Part shown: in pieces, positions 53,513 through 64,000 of the stretch | Layout: the number at the start of each line of letters is the position of its first letter | How positions within the stretch are numbered: position 1 is the first letter of the stretch | Assembly (NCBI GenBank): GCA_964418365.1 | Contig: CAYQLM010000002.1 | Coordinates: 33,358-97,357, forward strand | Direction of reading: 5' to 3' | Length of the DNA: 64,000 nt | DNA from: JBBDXS01 sp964418365 | GTDB lineage: Bacteria > Chloroflexota > Dehalococcoidia > DSTF01 > RBG-16-68-14 | Made by a program: the position numbers and the translations under genes | The notes under the pieces: generated by a model | What the model saw: only the letters and a program-made list of their open reading frames with translations | Databases searched by the model: none | What the model was told of the DNA's origin: nothing

Positions 53513-53767
53513 GTGAATTACGAAATGGAGAATCAAAGGCTCGGTGATCAGTATCGCACCGCTGTCAAGCGATATGAGGAAAGCAGGGCGTTCTGGGCAG
53601 AAAATCCAATTGCGTACGCCGTTGGACCTGGATCTCGAACCCCGGTTACGACATGGGATGTGTTCGTGGAAGCCGACAAACGCGGAACGCCAGACGAAAC
53701 CTGTCGAGAGGCGATGGCTGCGCTCGACGAGTGGCGAGCTTTTCGCGCGGCGCATGGAATGCCGTAG
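53513..53767 (+). CDS. Small hypothetical protein
   Basis: An 84-residue hydrophilic protein with no recognised domain. GTG start at 53513 with a good AAGGAGG site nine bases upstream, which supports translation. Helical N-terminus (RLGDQYRTAVKRYEESRAFW). The stop TAG is inside a palindromic repeat. Base composition is less GC-rich than the flanking genes, hinting at a different origin. Confidence 0.6.
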   Translation: MNYEMENQRLGDQYRTAVKRYEESRAFWAENPIAYAVGPGSRTPVTTWDVFVEADKRGTPDETCREAMAALDEWRAFRAAHGMP

Positions 53768-53839
53768 GGGCGACCTTTAGGTCGCCACTTGCGCTGCACA
53801 AACAACAAACGCTTGTGGCGACCTGAAGGTCGCCCCTAC
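53764..53839. repeat. GTAGGG repeat copy 8: MITE-like 76-base inverted repeat
   Basis: Arms of 25 bases (53764-53788 and 53815-53839) are complementary at 24 positions, and each arm is itself a small palindrome (GGCGACC/GGTCGCC). The spacer is ACTTGCGCTGCACAA-like, 26 bases. Confidence 0.9.
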
Positions 53840-53858
53840 AACAGGAAAGACACCGCGG

Positions 53859-53898
53859 GTCAGGCTTTAGCCTGACAAACGACAGGCTGAAGCCTGTC
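53859..53898. repeat. Twin hairpins upstream of dnaK
   Basis: GTCAGGC-TTTA-GCCTGAC and GACAGGC-TGAA-GCCTGTC stand side by side, 29 bases before the dnaK start. Confidence 0.85.
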
Positions 53899-53926
53899 CC
53901 TCGGTAAGAATACGGAGGAACACGAA

Positions 53927-55771
<1,845 letters not shown>

Positions 55772-55775
<4 letters not shown>

Positions 55776-58225
55776 GGCCCCGCGACCGCGCAGGGATCGC
55801 CGCTCGTGAGATAAGACGCCTCGAACGCGAGGTACTGGCCGTCGGCGGACCAGCCCAGCTCGCTGAGTGTCAATGAGCCGTCGTTCGTAGCGTCCGGCAG
55901 CGACGTCAACCTCGCAGCTGCATTCGCGAGCAGCGCCGGCGGTGCGCCGACATCTACGTCGGCGATGTAGAGCGACGTGCTGCCGGACGCTACGTCGCCG
56001 CTAACGAACGTCAGGCGGCGGCTGTCCGGAGCAAAGCGCGGAGCACTGGTCTGATCTCCCATCGATATAGTCTTCCGTAGCTCGCCGCTGGGCGTCACCA
56101 GCTCAACGTAGTCGTCCACATCTCCTGTCCCGCCGCGCAGCAGTGCCAGCAGCTTGCCATCGGGCGACCAGGCACCGCCCGCGAGCTTGAACGTGGGGCC
56201 TAAGTCGAGCGGCGGTTCCGTGCCCGTCGCGTCAGCAACCAAGAAGTGGTTCGTGGTCATCGGCTTGACTAGCAGGAGCCTGCCGTTCGGCGACCAGGCG
56301 AGCGGCTCGCTCGCGCCGGTGATAGCGTGCCGCTCGAGCGGCAGGATCGAGGTGCGTTGGGTATAAGCGTCGTTCAGTACGTCGACGCCACTGGCGAGCC
56401 AGGCGCTGTACGGTGGCGCGCTGGGTGTTGCCATGTAGCCGAACGCGATTCGTTCGTCCACAGGCGACCAGAGGGGAACGGCATAGCTGTCGGGCAGCTG
56501 AAATCGCGTAGCACTTGCCCGCCCGAAGATGACTGGGCCGCTATCCGACTCGAAGGCATAACGCGCACCGTCATGCGACCAGGCTATGAATGATGCCCGA
56601 GGTATCACTTGGCCGACCTCTCCATCCGCGCCGACGATTTGCAAGTCATGCTCTTCAAGCAGTCCTCTGGGCGGGCCGCTGCCGTTGTATTCCGTGATGG
56701 CGAGATCATTTCCGTCCGGCGACCAAGAGATCGAATTTGCCGGATGCGTCAGGGCGGCGACGGCCGTGCCGTTGACGTCGGCGCCATCGCTGAGTTCAAG
56801 TTGGCGCTCGCTCCCGCACGACGGCGAATGCGCGAAGCCATTCCCTTCCGGCGTCCAGGCGAACGCGCCGATGTCAGCAACCCTGCGCAGGCCTGACCCG
56901 TCCGGGCGCATGACGTAGATGCCGGGTTGGTCGATCTTCGCACCGGCGTCGTCGGTCTCGACGGCGGGACCTACCCACGAGATCTCTGGCAGCCGGTAGC
57001 TACACGCCGCCGAGCTGTCGGGAACGCACGCCGGCTGCTCGCCGAAGAAGCGATCGCGGCCGCCCAGCGGCGCCAGGTCGAGGATCTGCTCGTCCGCGCT
57101 GCCTCCGATCTCCGCGACGCGCAGCGCGTCGCCCGCGAAGTACGCGAACGCCGCGCCGCCCGGCGCGAGCGCCGCGGCCACGCCTGTCGCTACCGTCTTG
57201 CGCCCGGTGTCCGGCGATCCAAGCGTGATCGGCCCTTCGGCCGTAATGGGCCCGACGAGCCACTCTTCTTGGTCCAGCGGAAGCGCCGGTATCGCCGCTA
57301 GACTGAACTCCTGCGACGCGGCGAAGAAGGTGATCGCTGATTCTTCCTCGCCCATCGTATTGAAGACGAGGATCTTTCCCGGTGCGACGACGGAGACGCG
57401 ATCGTTATCCAACCAGACCGGCTGCTCCCAGACGCCGCCGCTCCGCGACAGTTCTCTTCGATCCGAGCCGCCAGCATTCATGATCCAGAGGTCCTGCACG
57501 CCGGACCCGCCGATCCGTCCCAGCACGTACGCGATATGCTTGCCGTCCGGCGACCACGCGATGCTCTGTGCTCCCGTCGAGAAGTTACTGGCGGCGTTGT
57601 CCGGTGGCGTCTGCAGATCGCGCACCGAGGCCAGTTCCCGCACGTCGCTGCCGTCGCTGTTCGCGATCCAGATGTTGTAGTCGCGCGTGTAGGCGATGCG
57701 CGAGCCGTCCGGCGCCAACGCGGGCGCTGCGTTCCACGTCGACGCTCGGTCGCCGGGGATCACCTGCCGCACCTCGCTTCCGTCGGGCCGCACGGTGTAG
57801 ATGCTGCCGCCGGCGGAGAACGCGATCAGCGGCTGCGAGATCGACACGGCTTGATCCCTGCCTCGCATGAGCATCACCGACAGCAGGGCGACGCCTGCCA
57901 GCGCGGCCGCCAATACGCCTGCGCCGGCCGCCAGGCCGATTGCATTCAGCCCTCGGCCGCCCACTCGCGACGTCAGGGCCAGCGGGACGCTCGCGGCAAG
58001 CCACCACGAACGGCGCTCCTCGGGCTGCCAGGCTGCGGCTTCCGCGCGGCTGCTGACGCCGAGCTTGCTCAGGATCTCGGAGACGTGGAACTTCGCCGTG
58101 CGCTCCGTGATGCCCAGTCGCGAGGCGATCTGCTCGTTCGTTGCGCGTTCGCGCAGCAGCGCCAGCACGTCCCACTCGCGTGGCGTGAGGATATCGGGGT
58201 GGCGCGGCCGGCCTCGTCTCGCCAT
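55772..58225 (-). CDS. Membrane one-component regulator: LuxR-type HTH, membrane span, beta-propeller
   Basis: An 817-residue protein. Residues about 10-70 are a LuxR/GerE-type DNA-binding domain (LTPREWDVLALLRERATNEQIASRLGITERTAKFHVSEIL). Residues about 92-120 form one long hydrophobic span (GLAAGAGVLAAALAGVALLSVML). The remaining 690 residues carry repeats such as IAWSPDGKHIAYV, ISWSPDGNDLAI and GAWSPDGKLLALL, the TolB/PD40 propeller type, presumably outside the cell. The layout is like ToxR or CadC, but with a LuxR domain and a propeller sensor. Its stop shares CTAG with the convergent dnaK gene. Ligand and targets unknown. Confidence 0.85.
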
Positions 58226-58278
58226 CGAGGCAACTCTACCGCCGTTCGGGTCGAATTACACTGATCTCGCGCCGGGCC

Positions 58279-58287
58279 TGGTAGAAT
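58279..58287 (+). promoter_or_regulatory. Extended -10 promoter of leaderless toxin-antitoxin mRNA
   Basis: TGGTAGAAT ends six bases before the ATG at 58294, so transcription should start at or beside that A. Confidence 0.7.
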
Positions 58288-58293
58288 GGACGC

Positions 58294-58521
58294 ATGGACT
58301 GGCGTGACCGCATAGCTATCGACCCTAAGATCATGGGTGGAAAGCCTGTGATCAAGGGCACGCGCGTCCCGCTTCAAACGATCATCGCGTTCCTTGCCGG
58401 TGGAGAAGATGTCGCAACCGTCTGCGACGAGTTCGACATCACTGGGGAGGACGTGAGGGCCGCACTCGCGTATGCGGCCAGTGTGCTTGAAGACGAGCGC
58501 GTATATGCGCTTCCTGCTTGA
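58294..58521 (+). CDS. DUF433 antitoxin
   Basis: A 75-residue protein of the DUF433 family (IAIDPKIMGGKPVIKGTRVP, then LAGGEDVATVCDEF and EDVRAALAYAA), a small winged-helix-like fold found as antitoxin beside DUF5615 proteins. It overlaps the next gene by 17 bases, so the pair is co-translated. Its promoter leaves no untranslated leader. Confidence 0.9.
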   Translation: MDWRDRIAIDPKIMGGKPVIKGTRVPLQTIIAFLAGGEDVATVCDEFDITGEDVRAALAYAASVLEDERVYALPA

Positions 58522-58849
58522 CGAGAACATTCCAAAGCGCCTGGCTGTGGCCCTCCGGTCGGAGGGCCACGATGTTGTGCGCGTCCAGGATCTTGCGCTC
58601 CACGGCGCGAGCGACGAAGTGATCTGGTCACGCGCTCACCAGACGGCGTCAATATTCATAACCGCCGATCGAGACTTCCCTCTGCCAGCACCCAAGCCGC
58701 CTGCAATGTTGCTCGTCCGGGGTTTCGATCGCGTCACAATACCGATGTTTGTTGATTTGGTCATAGGTGCGATCGAGACCCTAGGCGAAGATGTCTACGG
58801 GTTGCTCGTTGTCGTGAGCCCTGGTCGGGTTCGACGCAGGAACCTCTAA
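58505..58849 (+). CDS. DUF5615 PIN-like toxin
   Basis: A 114-residue protein with the DUF5615/PIN-like features: MRFLLDENIPKRLAVALRSEGHDVV with acidic residues in LLDEN, then FITADRDF with the second acidic pair. Such proteins are predicted ribonuclease-like toxins neutralised by their DUF433 partner. The ATG at 58505 lies inside the antitoxin gene. Its stop overlaps that of convergent recJ. Confidence 0.88.
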   Translation: MRFLLDENIPKRLAVALRSEGHDVVRVQDLALHGASDEVIWSRAHQTASIFITADRDFPLPAPKPPAMLLVRGFDRVTIPMFVDLVIGAIETLGEDVYGLLVVVSPGRVRRRNL

Positions 58850-60531
58850 TTGCTAGCCGTCGCCCGCAGGTCCACCACGCGCAGCTCCAGCCCGTCCGAG
58901 ATGCGACGGTCCGCCGACAGGCTGTACACCAGATCGATGCGCGCGCCTGCCTCGATGCCGTCGCCGTCCTGGCGGAACGCGATCGCCGGCCAGGCGACAG
59001 CGCCGTCGCGCAGCTTCAGCCGCAGGTGCTTTCCGTCCGCGCCGACCTGCTGTCGCTCCACCACCAGGACGTTGCGGCTCAGGAACGCCGGCTCCGGGTT
59101 GCCGATGCCGTGCGGCGCCATCTGCGCCAGCCAGCGGATCTCGTCGCCGCGCAGCGACGCTAAGGGCAGCTCAGCGTCGATCGCGGTCGACGGCTGCAGG
59201 TCTTCGCCCGCGAGCTGCTCCGCTGCGAGCGCGAGCAGCCGCTCCTTGATCGCGGGAAGCTTGTCGTTCTCCGCCGTGAAGCCCGCCGCCGCTCGATGCC
59301 CACCGAAGCGCACGAAGAGCTCGCCGCACTCGCGCAGCGCCTGCGTGATGTCGAACGCCGGTATGCTGCGACAGCTCGCGCGGCTCTCCCCCTCGTACTG
59401 CTGGTAGACGACGGCCGGCCGGCAGCGCGACTCGACCAATCGAGATGCCACTAAGCCCACGATACCCGCCGGCAGATCGGCGTGGCCGATCATCAGCAGC
59501 GGTGCGTCGCCCTCGCACTCCGCCAGCTCGTCCGCGAGAGCGCACGCGGCCACCGTCGCTTCCTGCCGCTGCCTGTTCAGCGCATCCAGCTCCCGCGCCA
59601 GCTCCCGCGCTCGATCCTCATCGGTCGCCGTCAGCAGATCGAACGCGAGGCGCGCGTGCGCCAGCCGCCCGGCCGCGTTCAGCCGCGGCCCCAGCGCGAA
59701 GCCGATCGTCTCGCAGTCGACGCGCGCCGGCTCAGCGCCCGCGATCTCGATCAGCGCGCGTAGCCCCGGGCGCTCCGTGCGCGCGATCGCCCGCAGGCCG
59801 TCGCGCACTAGGCGGCGGTTCTCGCCCGTGAGCGGCGCCATGTCGCACACCGTCCCCAGCGCGACCAGCTCAAGTATGCGAGCGACGTCCGCCGGCCGGC
59901 CCAGCGCATCGTGCAGCGCGCGCAGCACATAGCCCGAGACGCCGCACGCCGCCGGCTCGTCGGCGATCGCATCGTCGCGCTTCGGGTTCACAATCAGCGC
60001 GCCCAGCGGCAGCCGCTCCGGTACCTTGTGGTGATCGAGCACGATGACGTCCATATCGAGCCGCCGCGCGTGCGAGATCTCCTCGACACTGCTCGTGCCG
60101 CAGTCGGCGCTCACCAGCAACGTCGCGCCGAGCGCGCGCAGCGAATCGATCGCGTCTGTGTTGAGCCCGTAGCCCTCGTCGACGCGATGCGGCAGGTAGG
60201 GGATCGGCCGCGCGCCGAGCGACGCCAGGCCCTCGGTCAGCAGCACCGCCGACGTGATGCCGTCGACATCGAAGTCGCCGAAGACGGCGACCGTTTCGCC
60301 GCTGCGGCACGCGCGCGCCAGCCGATCAACGGCGGGCCCGAGATCGGGCAGCGCAGGGGTCGAGGGCGGCGTCTCGCCGTCGAAGAATGCGCGGGCGTCG
60401 GCGTCCGTGCGCACGCCGCGATGCGCCAGCAGCGTCCCGATGAGCGCCGGCCACGCGCCGACAGGCACCGTCTCCGGCGCCTCGCGCACCACCCAGCGCT
60501 TGTGTGCTGAGATCCGGGTGTCGACAGTCAT
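58846..60531 (-). CDS. recJ: Single-stranded-DNA-specific exonuclease RecJ
   Basis: A 561-residue DHH-family 5'-3' exonuclease used in recombination and mismatch repair. Metal-site motifs are VFGDFDVDGITSAVLL, SADCGTS, the DHH of IVLDHHKVPE, and the conserved RLNAAGRLAHA. The DHHA1 motif is FGGHRAAAGFT. A C-terminal OB-like domain follows, with PHGIGNPEPAFL. ATG 60531 is preceded by AAGGAGC. A CCCTCTCC palindrome lies upstream. Confidence 0.96.
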   Translation of the reverse strand: MTVDTRISAHKRWVVREAPETVPVGAWPALIGTLLAHRGVRTDADARAFFDGETPPSTPALPDLGPAVDRLARACRSGETVAVFGDFDVDGITSAVLLTEGLASLGARPIPYLPHRVDEGYGLNTDAIDSLRALGATLLVSADCGTSSVEEISHARRLDMDVIVLDHHKVPERLPLGALIVNPKRDDAIADEPAACGVSGYVLRALHDALGRPADVARILELVALGTVCDMAPLTGENRRLVRDGLRAIARTERPGLRALIEIAGAEPARVDCETIGFALGPRLNAAGRLAHARLAFDLLTATDEDRARELARELDALNRQRQEATVAACALADELAECEGDAPLLMIGHADLPAGIVGLVASRLVESRCRPAVVYQQYEGESRASCRSIPAFDITQALRECGELFVRFGGHRAAAGFTAENDKLPAIKERLLALAAEQLAGEDLQPSTAIDAELPLASLRGDEIRWLAQMAPHGIGNPEPAFLSRNVLVVERQQVGADGKHLRLKLRDGAVAWPAIAFRQDGDGIEAGARIDLVYSLSADRRISDGLELRVVDLRATASN

Positions 60532-60557
60532 TCTGCGCGCTCCTTCGCCGCAAAGCT

Positions 60558-60592
60558 TCCCCTCTCCCTCGTCGAGGCAGAGGGGTTAGGGA
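60558..60592. repeat. CCCTCTCC palindrome
   Basis: CCCCTCTCCCTCG then CGAGGCAGAGGGG, followed by TTAGGG. Confidence 0.7.
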
Positions 60593-60694
60593 GATTAGCT
60601 ATCACGCGGCTAGACTAGCACACATGTACGACCACGTAAAGCCCGGTCCAGCTTCGAGCCTCGAACTTCTAGCTATGGCCACCCGGGGCCGCGA

Positions 60695-61174
60695 TTATCC
60701 TAAGGGTGAGCCGCCGGCGCCATAGACGTGCGCGATGCCGTGGACAACAAGTACGGTGTCCATGATATCGAGGACGGGCGCATCCAGGTTCCCGAAGCGC
60801 GCCTGTCGCTGTAGTGTCTCCTGCGGGGCGTCCTGGACGAACTTGATGACGCCGTCAAACGCCGACTGGAATGCCTTCATCAGTTCGTCATTGCTCAGTG
60901 TGTCCTTGGCGGCGACCTGCTGGGCGTTAAAGGCGTCAATGTCGAAGCCGTCCGTGGCGTTCGTGCCGGGCGGCTGGTTCGCCAGCCCGCCGATGAAGGC
61001 GGGCGTGATCTCGGCGGCCGAGGTGAGGTGGCCATAGGCCTGCTTTCTGGTCCAGGTGCCGCCTTCGTCGAGGACCTTCTTCTGCCAGTCGTCCGGCGCG
61101 AAGCCGGACATGACGCGCATGCCGTGGCGTCGCACAGCCTGCAGCCCGCTCACCAGCTCATCTCGTGTCGTCAT
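60695..61174 (-). CDS. DinB-like protein
   Basis: A 159-residue helical protein. QAYGHLTSAAEIT and HGIAHVYGAG place histidines as in the DinB/mycothiol-dependent four-helix family, which often binds a metal at three histidines; I can see at least two. Function unknown. The ATG at 61174 has a strong AAGGAGGAGAGG site. It is preceded by a palindromic repeat and stands apart from the fab genes. Confidence 0.65.
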   Translation of the reverse strand: MTTRDELVSGLQAVRRHGMRVMSGFAPDDWQKKVLDEGGTWTRKQAYGHLTSAAEITPAFIGGLANQPPGTNATDGFDIDAFNAQQVAAKDTLSNDELMKAFQSAFDGVIKFVQDAPQETLQRQARFGNLDAPVLDIMDTVLVVHGIAHVYGAGGSPLG

Positions 61175-61200
61175 GGCCTCTCCTCCTTTTTGGCTTGTGC

Positions 61201-61271
61201 TCCCTCACCCACCCTCGCAGCGCTCAGGTTTCCCTCTCCATCGGCGAGGGAGAGGGGCTAGGGGTGAGGGA
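61201..61271. repeat. CCCTCTCC palindrome with outer arms
   Basis: CCCTCACCC at the left end and GGGGTGAGGG at the right are complementary. Inside is CCCTCTCC-ATCGGCGA-GGGAGAGGGG. Confidence 0.75.
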
Positions 61272-61293
61272 GGTCGTCTTTGGCAGATGTAGT

Positions 61294-62574
61294 CTACTCT
61301 TCGACGCGCCGGAAGGCCACCGTCGCGTTGTGCCCGCCCAGCCCGACCGAGCTCGAGAGGGCTGCCCGCACGTTGGCCTGCCGCGCCACATTCGGCACGT
61401 AGTCCAGGTCGCAGTCTGGGTCCGGCACCTCGTAGTTGATCGTCGGATGGATCACGCCTTCGTGGATCGTCTTCACCGCGACGAGCGCCTCCAGCGCGCC
61501 CGCGCCTCCCATCAGGTGGCCCACCATCGACTTCGTGGAGCTAATCGCGATGCGCTTCGAGCGATCGCCGAAGACCTGCTTGATCGCCAGCGTCTCCACC
61601 TTGTCGTTCAGCGGCGTGCCGGTGCCGTGCGGGTTGATGTAGTCGATCTCGTCTAGCGCGATACCCGCCTTGCGCAGCGCCATCCGCATCGCGTTGATCG
61701 GCCCGCGGCCCGTCTCGTGCAACGCCTCCATATCGTACGCATCGTTGCTCGAACCGTAGCCGACGACCTCCGCGTAGCAGCGCGCGCCACGCTCCTTCGC
61801 GTGCGACAGGCTCTCCAGCACGAGCGCCGCCGCGCCTTCGCCGACGACGAAGCCGTTGCGCCGCGCGTCGAACGGCTTGCAGGCTTTCGCTGGGTCCGGG
61901 TCGCTCGCGAGCCCGCGCAGCGCCTGGAAGCCCGCGAGGTGTACCGGCAGGATCGGCTCGTCCGTGCCGCCGCAGATGATCGCGCGCGCGTCGCCGCGGC
62001 GGATCGTCTCCATCGCCTCGCCCACCGCCGTCGTGCCCGTCGCGCAGGCGGAGGCCGGGCAGAAGTTCGGCCCCTGCGCGCCCAGCGCGATCGCGATGTG
62101 GCCCGACGACGCGTCGGGCAGCATGTGGGAGATGAGGAACGGGCTGATCCGGCGTACGCCGCGCTCGCGCAGCAGGCCGTGCTGCTCCAGGATGAGCGCG
62201 TACCCGCCGCCCGCCGACCCGAAGATCACGCCGACATCGCTCGCGTTCGACTCATCGATCGCCAGCCCGGCGTCCGCAACGGCCTGCTGCGCCGTCACGA
62301 CGGCGTACTGCGCCGGGAGCGTCATCCGGCGCAGGTCCTTGCTCGGGATCAGCTCTTCTGGGTGGAAGTCATGCACTTCGCCGACGGCGTTCGCCTCGAA
62401 CCACGGCGCCTCGAACTTCGTCAGCGGCCCGATGCCCGACCGGCCGTCCACCATCGCCGACCAGGCCGTCGCAACGTCGTTTCCTACCGGGCAGACGATA
62501 CCCAGGCCGGTAACAACCACGCGTTGTTCGTCGGGCAGTTCGAAAAAAGGCAGGTAGGTAGGCGCCCCAGCCAT
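61294..62574 (-). CDS. fabF: 3-oxoacyl-ACP synthase II
   Basis: A 426-residue elongating ketosynthase. Unlike the paralogue at 47460, all catalytic residues are present: cysteine in PASACATGTTAVGE, histidine in NPHGTGTPLND and lysine-histidine in STKSMVGHLMGGAG. N-terminal RVVVTGLGIVCPVGNDV is normal; the preceding 17 residues are an extension or a mis-set start. It lies 12 bases after fabD, so the two are an operon for fatty acid elongation. No acyl carrier protein gene is seen between them. Confidence 0.96.
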   Translation of the reverse strand: MAGAPTYLPFFELPDEQRVVVTGLGIVCPVGNDVATAWSAMVDGRSGIGPLTKFEAPWFEANAVGEVHDFHPEELIPSKDLRRMTLPAQYAVVTAQQAVADAGLAIDESNASDVGVIFGSAGGGYALILEQHGLLRERGVRRISPFLISHMLPDASSGHIAIALGAQGPNFCPASACATGTTAVGEAMETIRRGDARAIICGGTDEPILPVHLAGFQALRGLASDPDPAKACKPFDARRNGFVVGEGAAALVLESLSHAKERGARCYAEVVGYGSSNDAYDMEALHETGRGPINAMRMALRKAGIALDEIDYINPHGTGTPLNDKVETLAIKQVFGDRSKRIAISSTKSMVGHLMGGAGALEALVAVKTIHEGVIHPTINYEVPDPDCDLDYVPNVARQANVRAALSSSVGLGGHNATVAFRRVEE

Positions 62575-62586
62575 CGATGCCTGGTG

Positions 62587-63639
62587 CTAGATGAATGTCT
62601 CGATCGCCGCGGCCGCCGGCAGTTGCAGCGAATCGATCACGCGGAGCACATCCTCGGCAGGCGTTTCGTCCGTCCCGATGACCTGCGCGTCGCCGGCGAT
62701 CCGCCGCACCATCTTCGAGAGCGAGTGCCCCGGCCCGACCTCGACGAACACGCCCGCGCCTTGGTTCGCCATCGCGAGGACGCAGCGTGCCCACTGCACG
62801 GCGGAGACGAGCTGGTCGGAGAGCTCCTGGCGTACTTCTTCGGCGCGCGTGAGTAGCTTTGCCGAGACGTTGGATACCACGGGCGTGCTCGGATCGCGAA
62901 ACGGCGTTGCGGAGATGAAGCGCGAGAGCTCCCGTCCGGCGTCTCCCATGATCGGCGTGTGGCCGGGCACGCTGATGGGCAGGCGCAGCACGCGCCCCCC
63001 TCGTTCGCGCGCGAGCGCCATCGCCTTCTGCAGCGGGCCAACGTCGCCCGAGATGACTGTTCCGCCCGGGCCGTTGAAGACCGCCGCCAGCACATTCCCT
63101 TCCGGCGACGCGTCGCGGCACACGTGATCGATGTCGTCTTCGGCCATTCCCAGGATCGTCGCCATACCGCCCGGACGCGTCCTCACCCGTTCGGCCATGA
63201 TCCGCCCGCGCTCGAGCACGAGCCTCAGCCCGTCGCTGAAATCGATCGCCCCGGCCGCGACCGCCGCCGTGAACTGGCCCAGGCTGTGCCCCGCCACGAA
63301 CGACGGCCGGAGCTGGCGTCCCTTCTCGGCGAGCCGTTCCCGCAGGTCGGCGAGGTAGGCGATGCTGGTCGTCAGGATTGCAGGCTGCGTGTTGACCGTA
63401 TCTTCCAGCTCCTCTTCCGTGCCCTCAAAGCAGAGGCCGGAGAGGCTGAAGCCGAGCTCGTTGTCAGCCTTGTCGAAAACGCGGCGCGCTGCCTGCGAAA
63501 TCTCGGCGAGGCGCTTGCCCATACCGGAATGCTGCGATCCCTGGCCGGGGAACAGCAAGGCGAGGCCGCGCCCAGACGGGCGCCCGTCCGGGCGCTTCGG
63601 CTGGCCGTTCGTTTCCGTTCGCGAGTGCTTTGCGCGCAT
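62587..63639 (-). CDS. fabD: Malonyl-CoA:ACP transacylase
   Basis: A 350-residue enzyme that charges acyl carrier protein with malonate. ALLFPGQGSQHSGMG is the oxyanion-hole region; the nucleophilic serine is in VAGHSLGQFTAA; the histidine is in PISVPGHTPIM. The first 27 residues (RPDGRPSGRG) are an unusual extension rich in charged residues and encoded by a GGGCGCCCG palindrome, so a later start is possible. Upstream of fabF. Confidence 0.95.
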   Translation of the reverse strand: MRAKHSRTETNGQPKRPDGRPSGRGLALLFPGQGSQHSGMGKRLAEISQAARRVFDKADNELGFSLSGLCFEGTEEELEDTVNTQPAILTTSIAYLADLRERLAEKGRQLRPSFVAGHSLGQFTAAVAAGAIDFSDGLRLVLERGRIMAERVRTRPGGMATILGMAEDDIDHVCRDASPEGNVLAAVFNGPGGTVISGDVGPLQKAMALARERGGRVLRLPISVPGHTPIMGDAGRELSRFISATPFRDPSTPVVSNVSAKLLTRAEEVRQELSDQLVSAVQWARCVLAMANQGAGVFVEVGPGHSLSKMVRRIAGDAQVIGTDETPAEDVLRVIDSLQLPAAAAIETFI

Positions 63640-63744
63640 GGCGGGGCGCTCCTGTCCGCTGGCTGCGGCTCCTAGCTCTGGCTCAAATCATATCACGAAG
63701 GGTTCAGAGCGTCATTCGGGAGGTGGTGCGCAGATTCGGGGAGT

Positions 63745-63790
63745 GCAGAGGGCAGAGCCCTCTGCCGGGGGTCTGGGGGTGTCCCCCAGA
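63745..63790. repeat. Two adjacent hairpins
   Basis: GCAGAGGGC-AGA-GCCCTCTGC and TCTGGGGG-TGT-CCCCCAGA stand 6 bases apart between fabD and the NifU-like gene; they may end transcription of the latter. Confidence 0.8.
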
Positions 63791-63832
63791 TTCAACTAGC
63801 TTTCTGGGCGGGTGGGTGGGCAAGAAGGACCT

Positions 63833-64000
63833 CTATTCGGGCGCTATCTCTTCCCACTCGTAGTCGTCGACGAAGACCGCCTCGGCGCCCTTGAGCTGGG
63901 GCACCTTCTCCGCCAGTATCCGCTCGATCCCCAGGCGCATTGTCAGCATGCTCATCGGACAGCCGTTGCAGGAGCCCACCATCTGCAGCCGCGCGACGCC
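63833..64000 (-). CDS. NifU-like iron-sulfur scaffold domain, C-terminal fragment
   Basis: The final 55 residues of a gene that starts beyond the window edge. VGSCNGCPMSMLTMRLGIERIL carries the CxxC of the NifU C-terminal domain, which holds a transient iron-sulfur cluster, followed by the usual IERxLxEKVP helix. The tail is acidic (DDYEWEEIAPE). Confidence 0.88.
   Translation of the reverse strand, partial: GVARLQMVGSCNGCPMSMLTMRLGIERILAEKVPQLKGAEAVFVDDYEWEEIAPE

Overview
The window is a 64 kb piece of high-GC bacterial DNA, almost certainly from a draft or metagenome assembly, since it contains a 100-N scaffold gap at 7098-7197. Gene content and style suggest Chloroflexota, probably near Dehalococcoidia. 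The signs are a HrcA/CIRCE heat-shock locus, many secreted proteins with long Thr-Pro linkers, and several predicted secreted or anchored proteins but no outer-membrane genes. This placement is an inference; there is no rRNA or other phylogenetic marker for a firm call. I saw no rRNA, convincing tRNA or CRISPR array.

Layout. 1-3.6 kb: end of dnaB, a DnaI/DnaC-like helicase loader with a second decayed AAA+ domain, a zinc-ribbon protein, a MoaD-MoaE fusion and a ComF-like gene. 3.6-7.7 kb: two Thr-Pro-repeat surface proteins ending in LPRSG, a membrane span and a basic tail. 7.8-10.5 kb: hpf, a PfkB sugar kinase and a nucleotidyltransferase-like gene. 10.5-22.4 kb: a tandemly duplicated cyclase/AAA/TPR regulator. 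Copy 1 is frameshifted and split by about 5.2 kb of foreign-looking DNA carrying Com-like zinc ribbons, degenerate direct repeats and a large secreted protein. Copy 2 is intact. 22.5-29.8 kb: a GT39-like glycosyltransferase, then secreted proteins sharing a C-terminal PVGGISxD motif, a membrane span and a basic tail (a lectin-like protein, a cupredoxin and a frameshifted RCC1 propeller), plus a caspase-like protein.

29.9-42.6 kb: housekeeping genes (glyA, pyrG, tal, rho) around two large paralogous secreted proteins with dockerin-like C-termini, then a LysM/M23 peptidase. 42.7-46.7 kb: a translationally coupled operon of secreted proteins (a metzincin-like protease, an unknown and an RCC1/dockerin-like protein). 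46.8-50.2 kb, minus strand: fabH, a HIT protein, a ketosynthase-like protein lacking all three catalytic residues, and an MBL-fold hydrolase. 50.5-55.8 kb: CIRCE, hrcA, grpE, intervening small genes loaded with palindromic repeats, and a dnaK with an internal frame-disrupting deletion. 55.8-64 kb: a LuxR-HTH/membrane/beta-propeller protein, a DUF433/DUF5615 toxin-antitoxin pair, recJ, a DinB-like protein, fabF, fabD and the end of a NifU-like gene.

Themes. The organism invests heavily in surface proteins with at least three C-terminal classes: LPRSG plus span, PVGGISxD plus span, and a dockerin-like module of roughly 110 residues. Two of the PVGGISxD genes also share a promoter and leader pattern. 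A family of palindromic repeats beginning GTAGGG lies at gene ends and supplies the stop codon for four reading frames. Three transcripts (both cyclase copies and the toxin-antitoxin operon) look leaderless.
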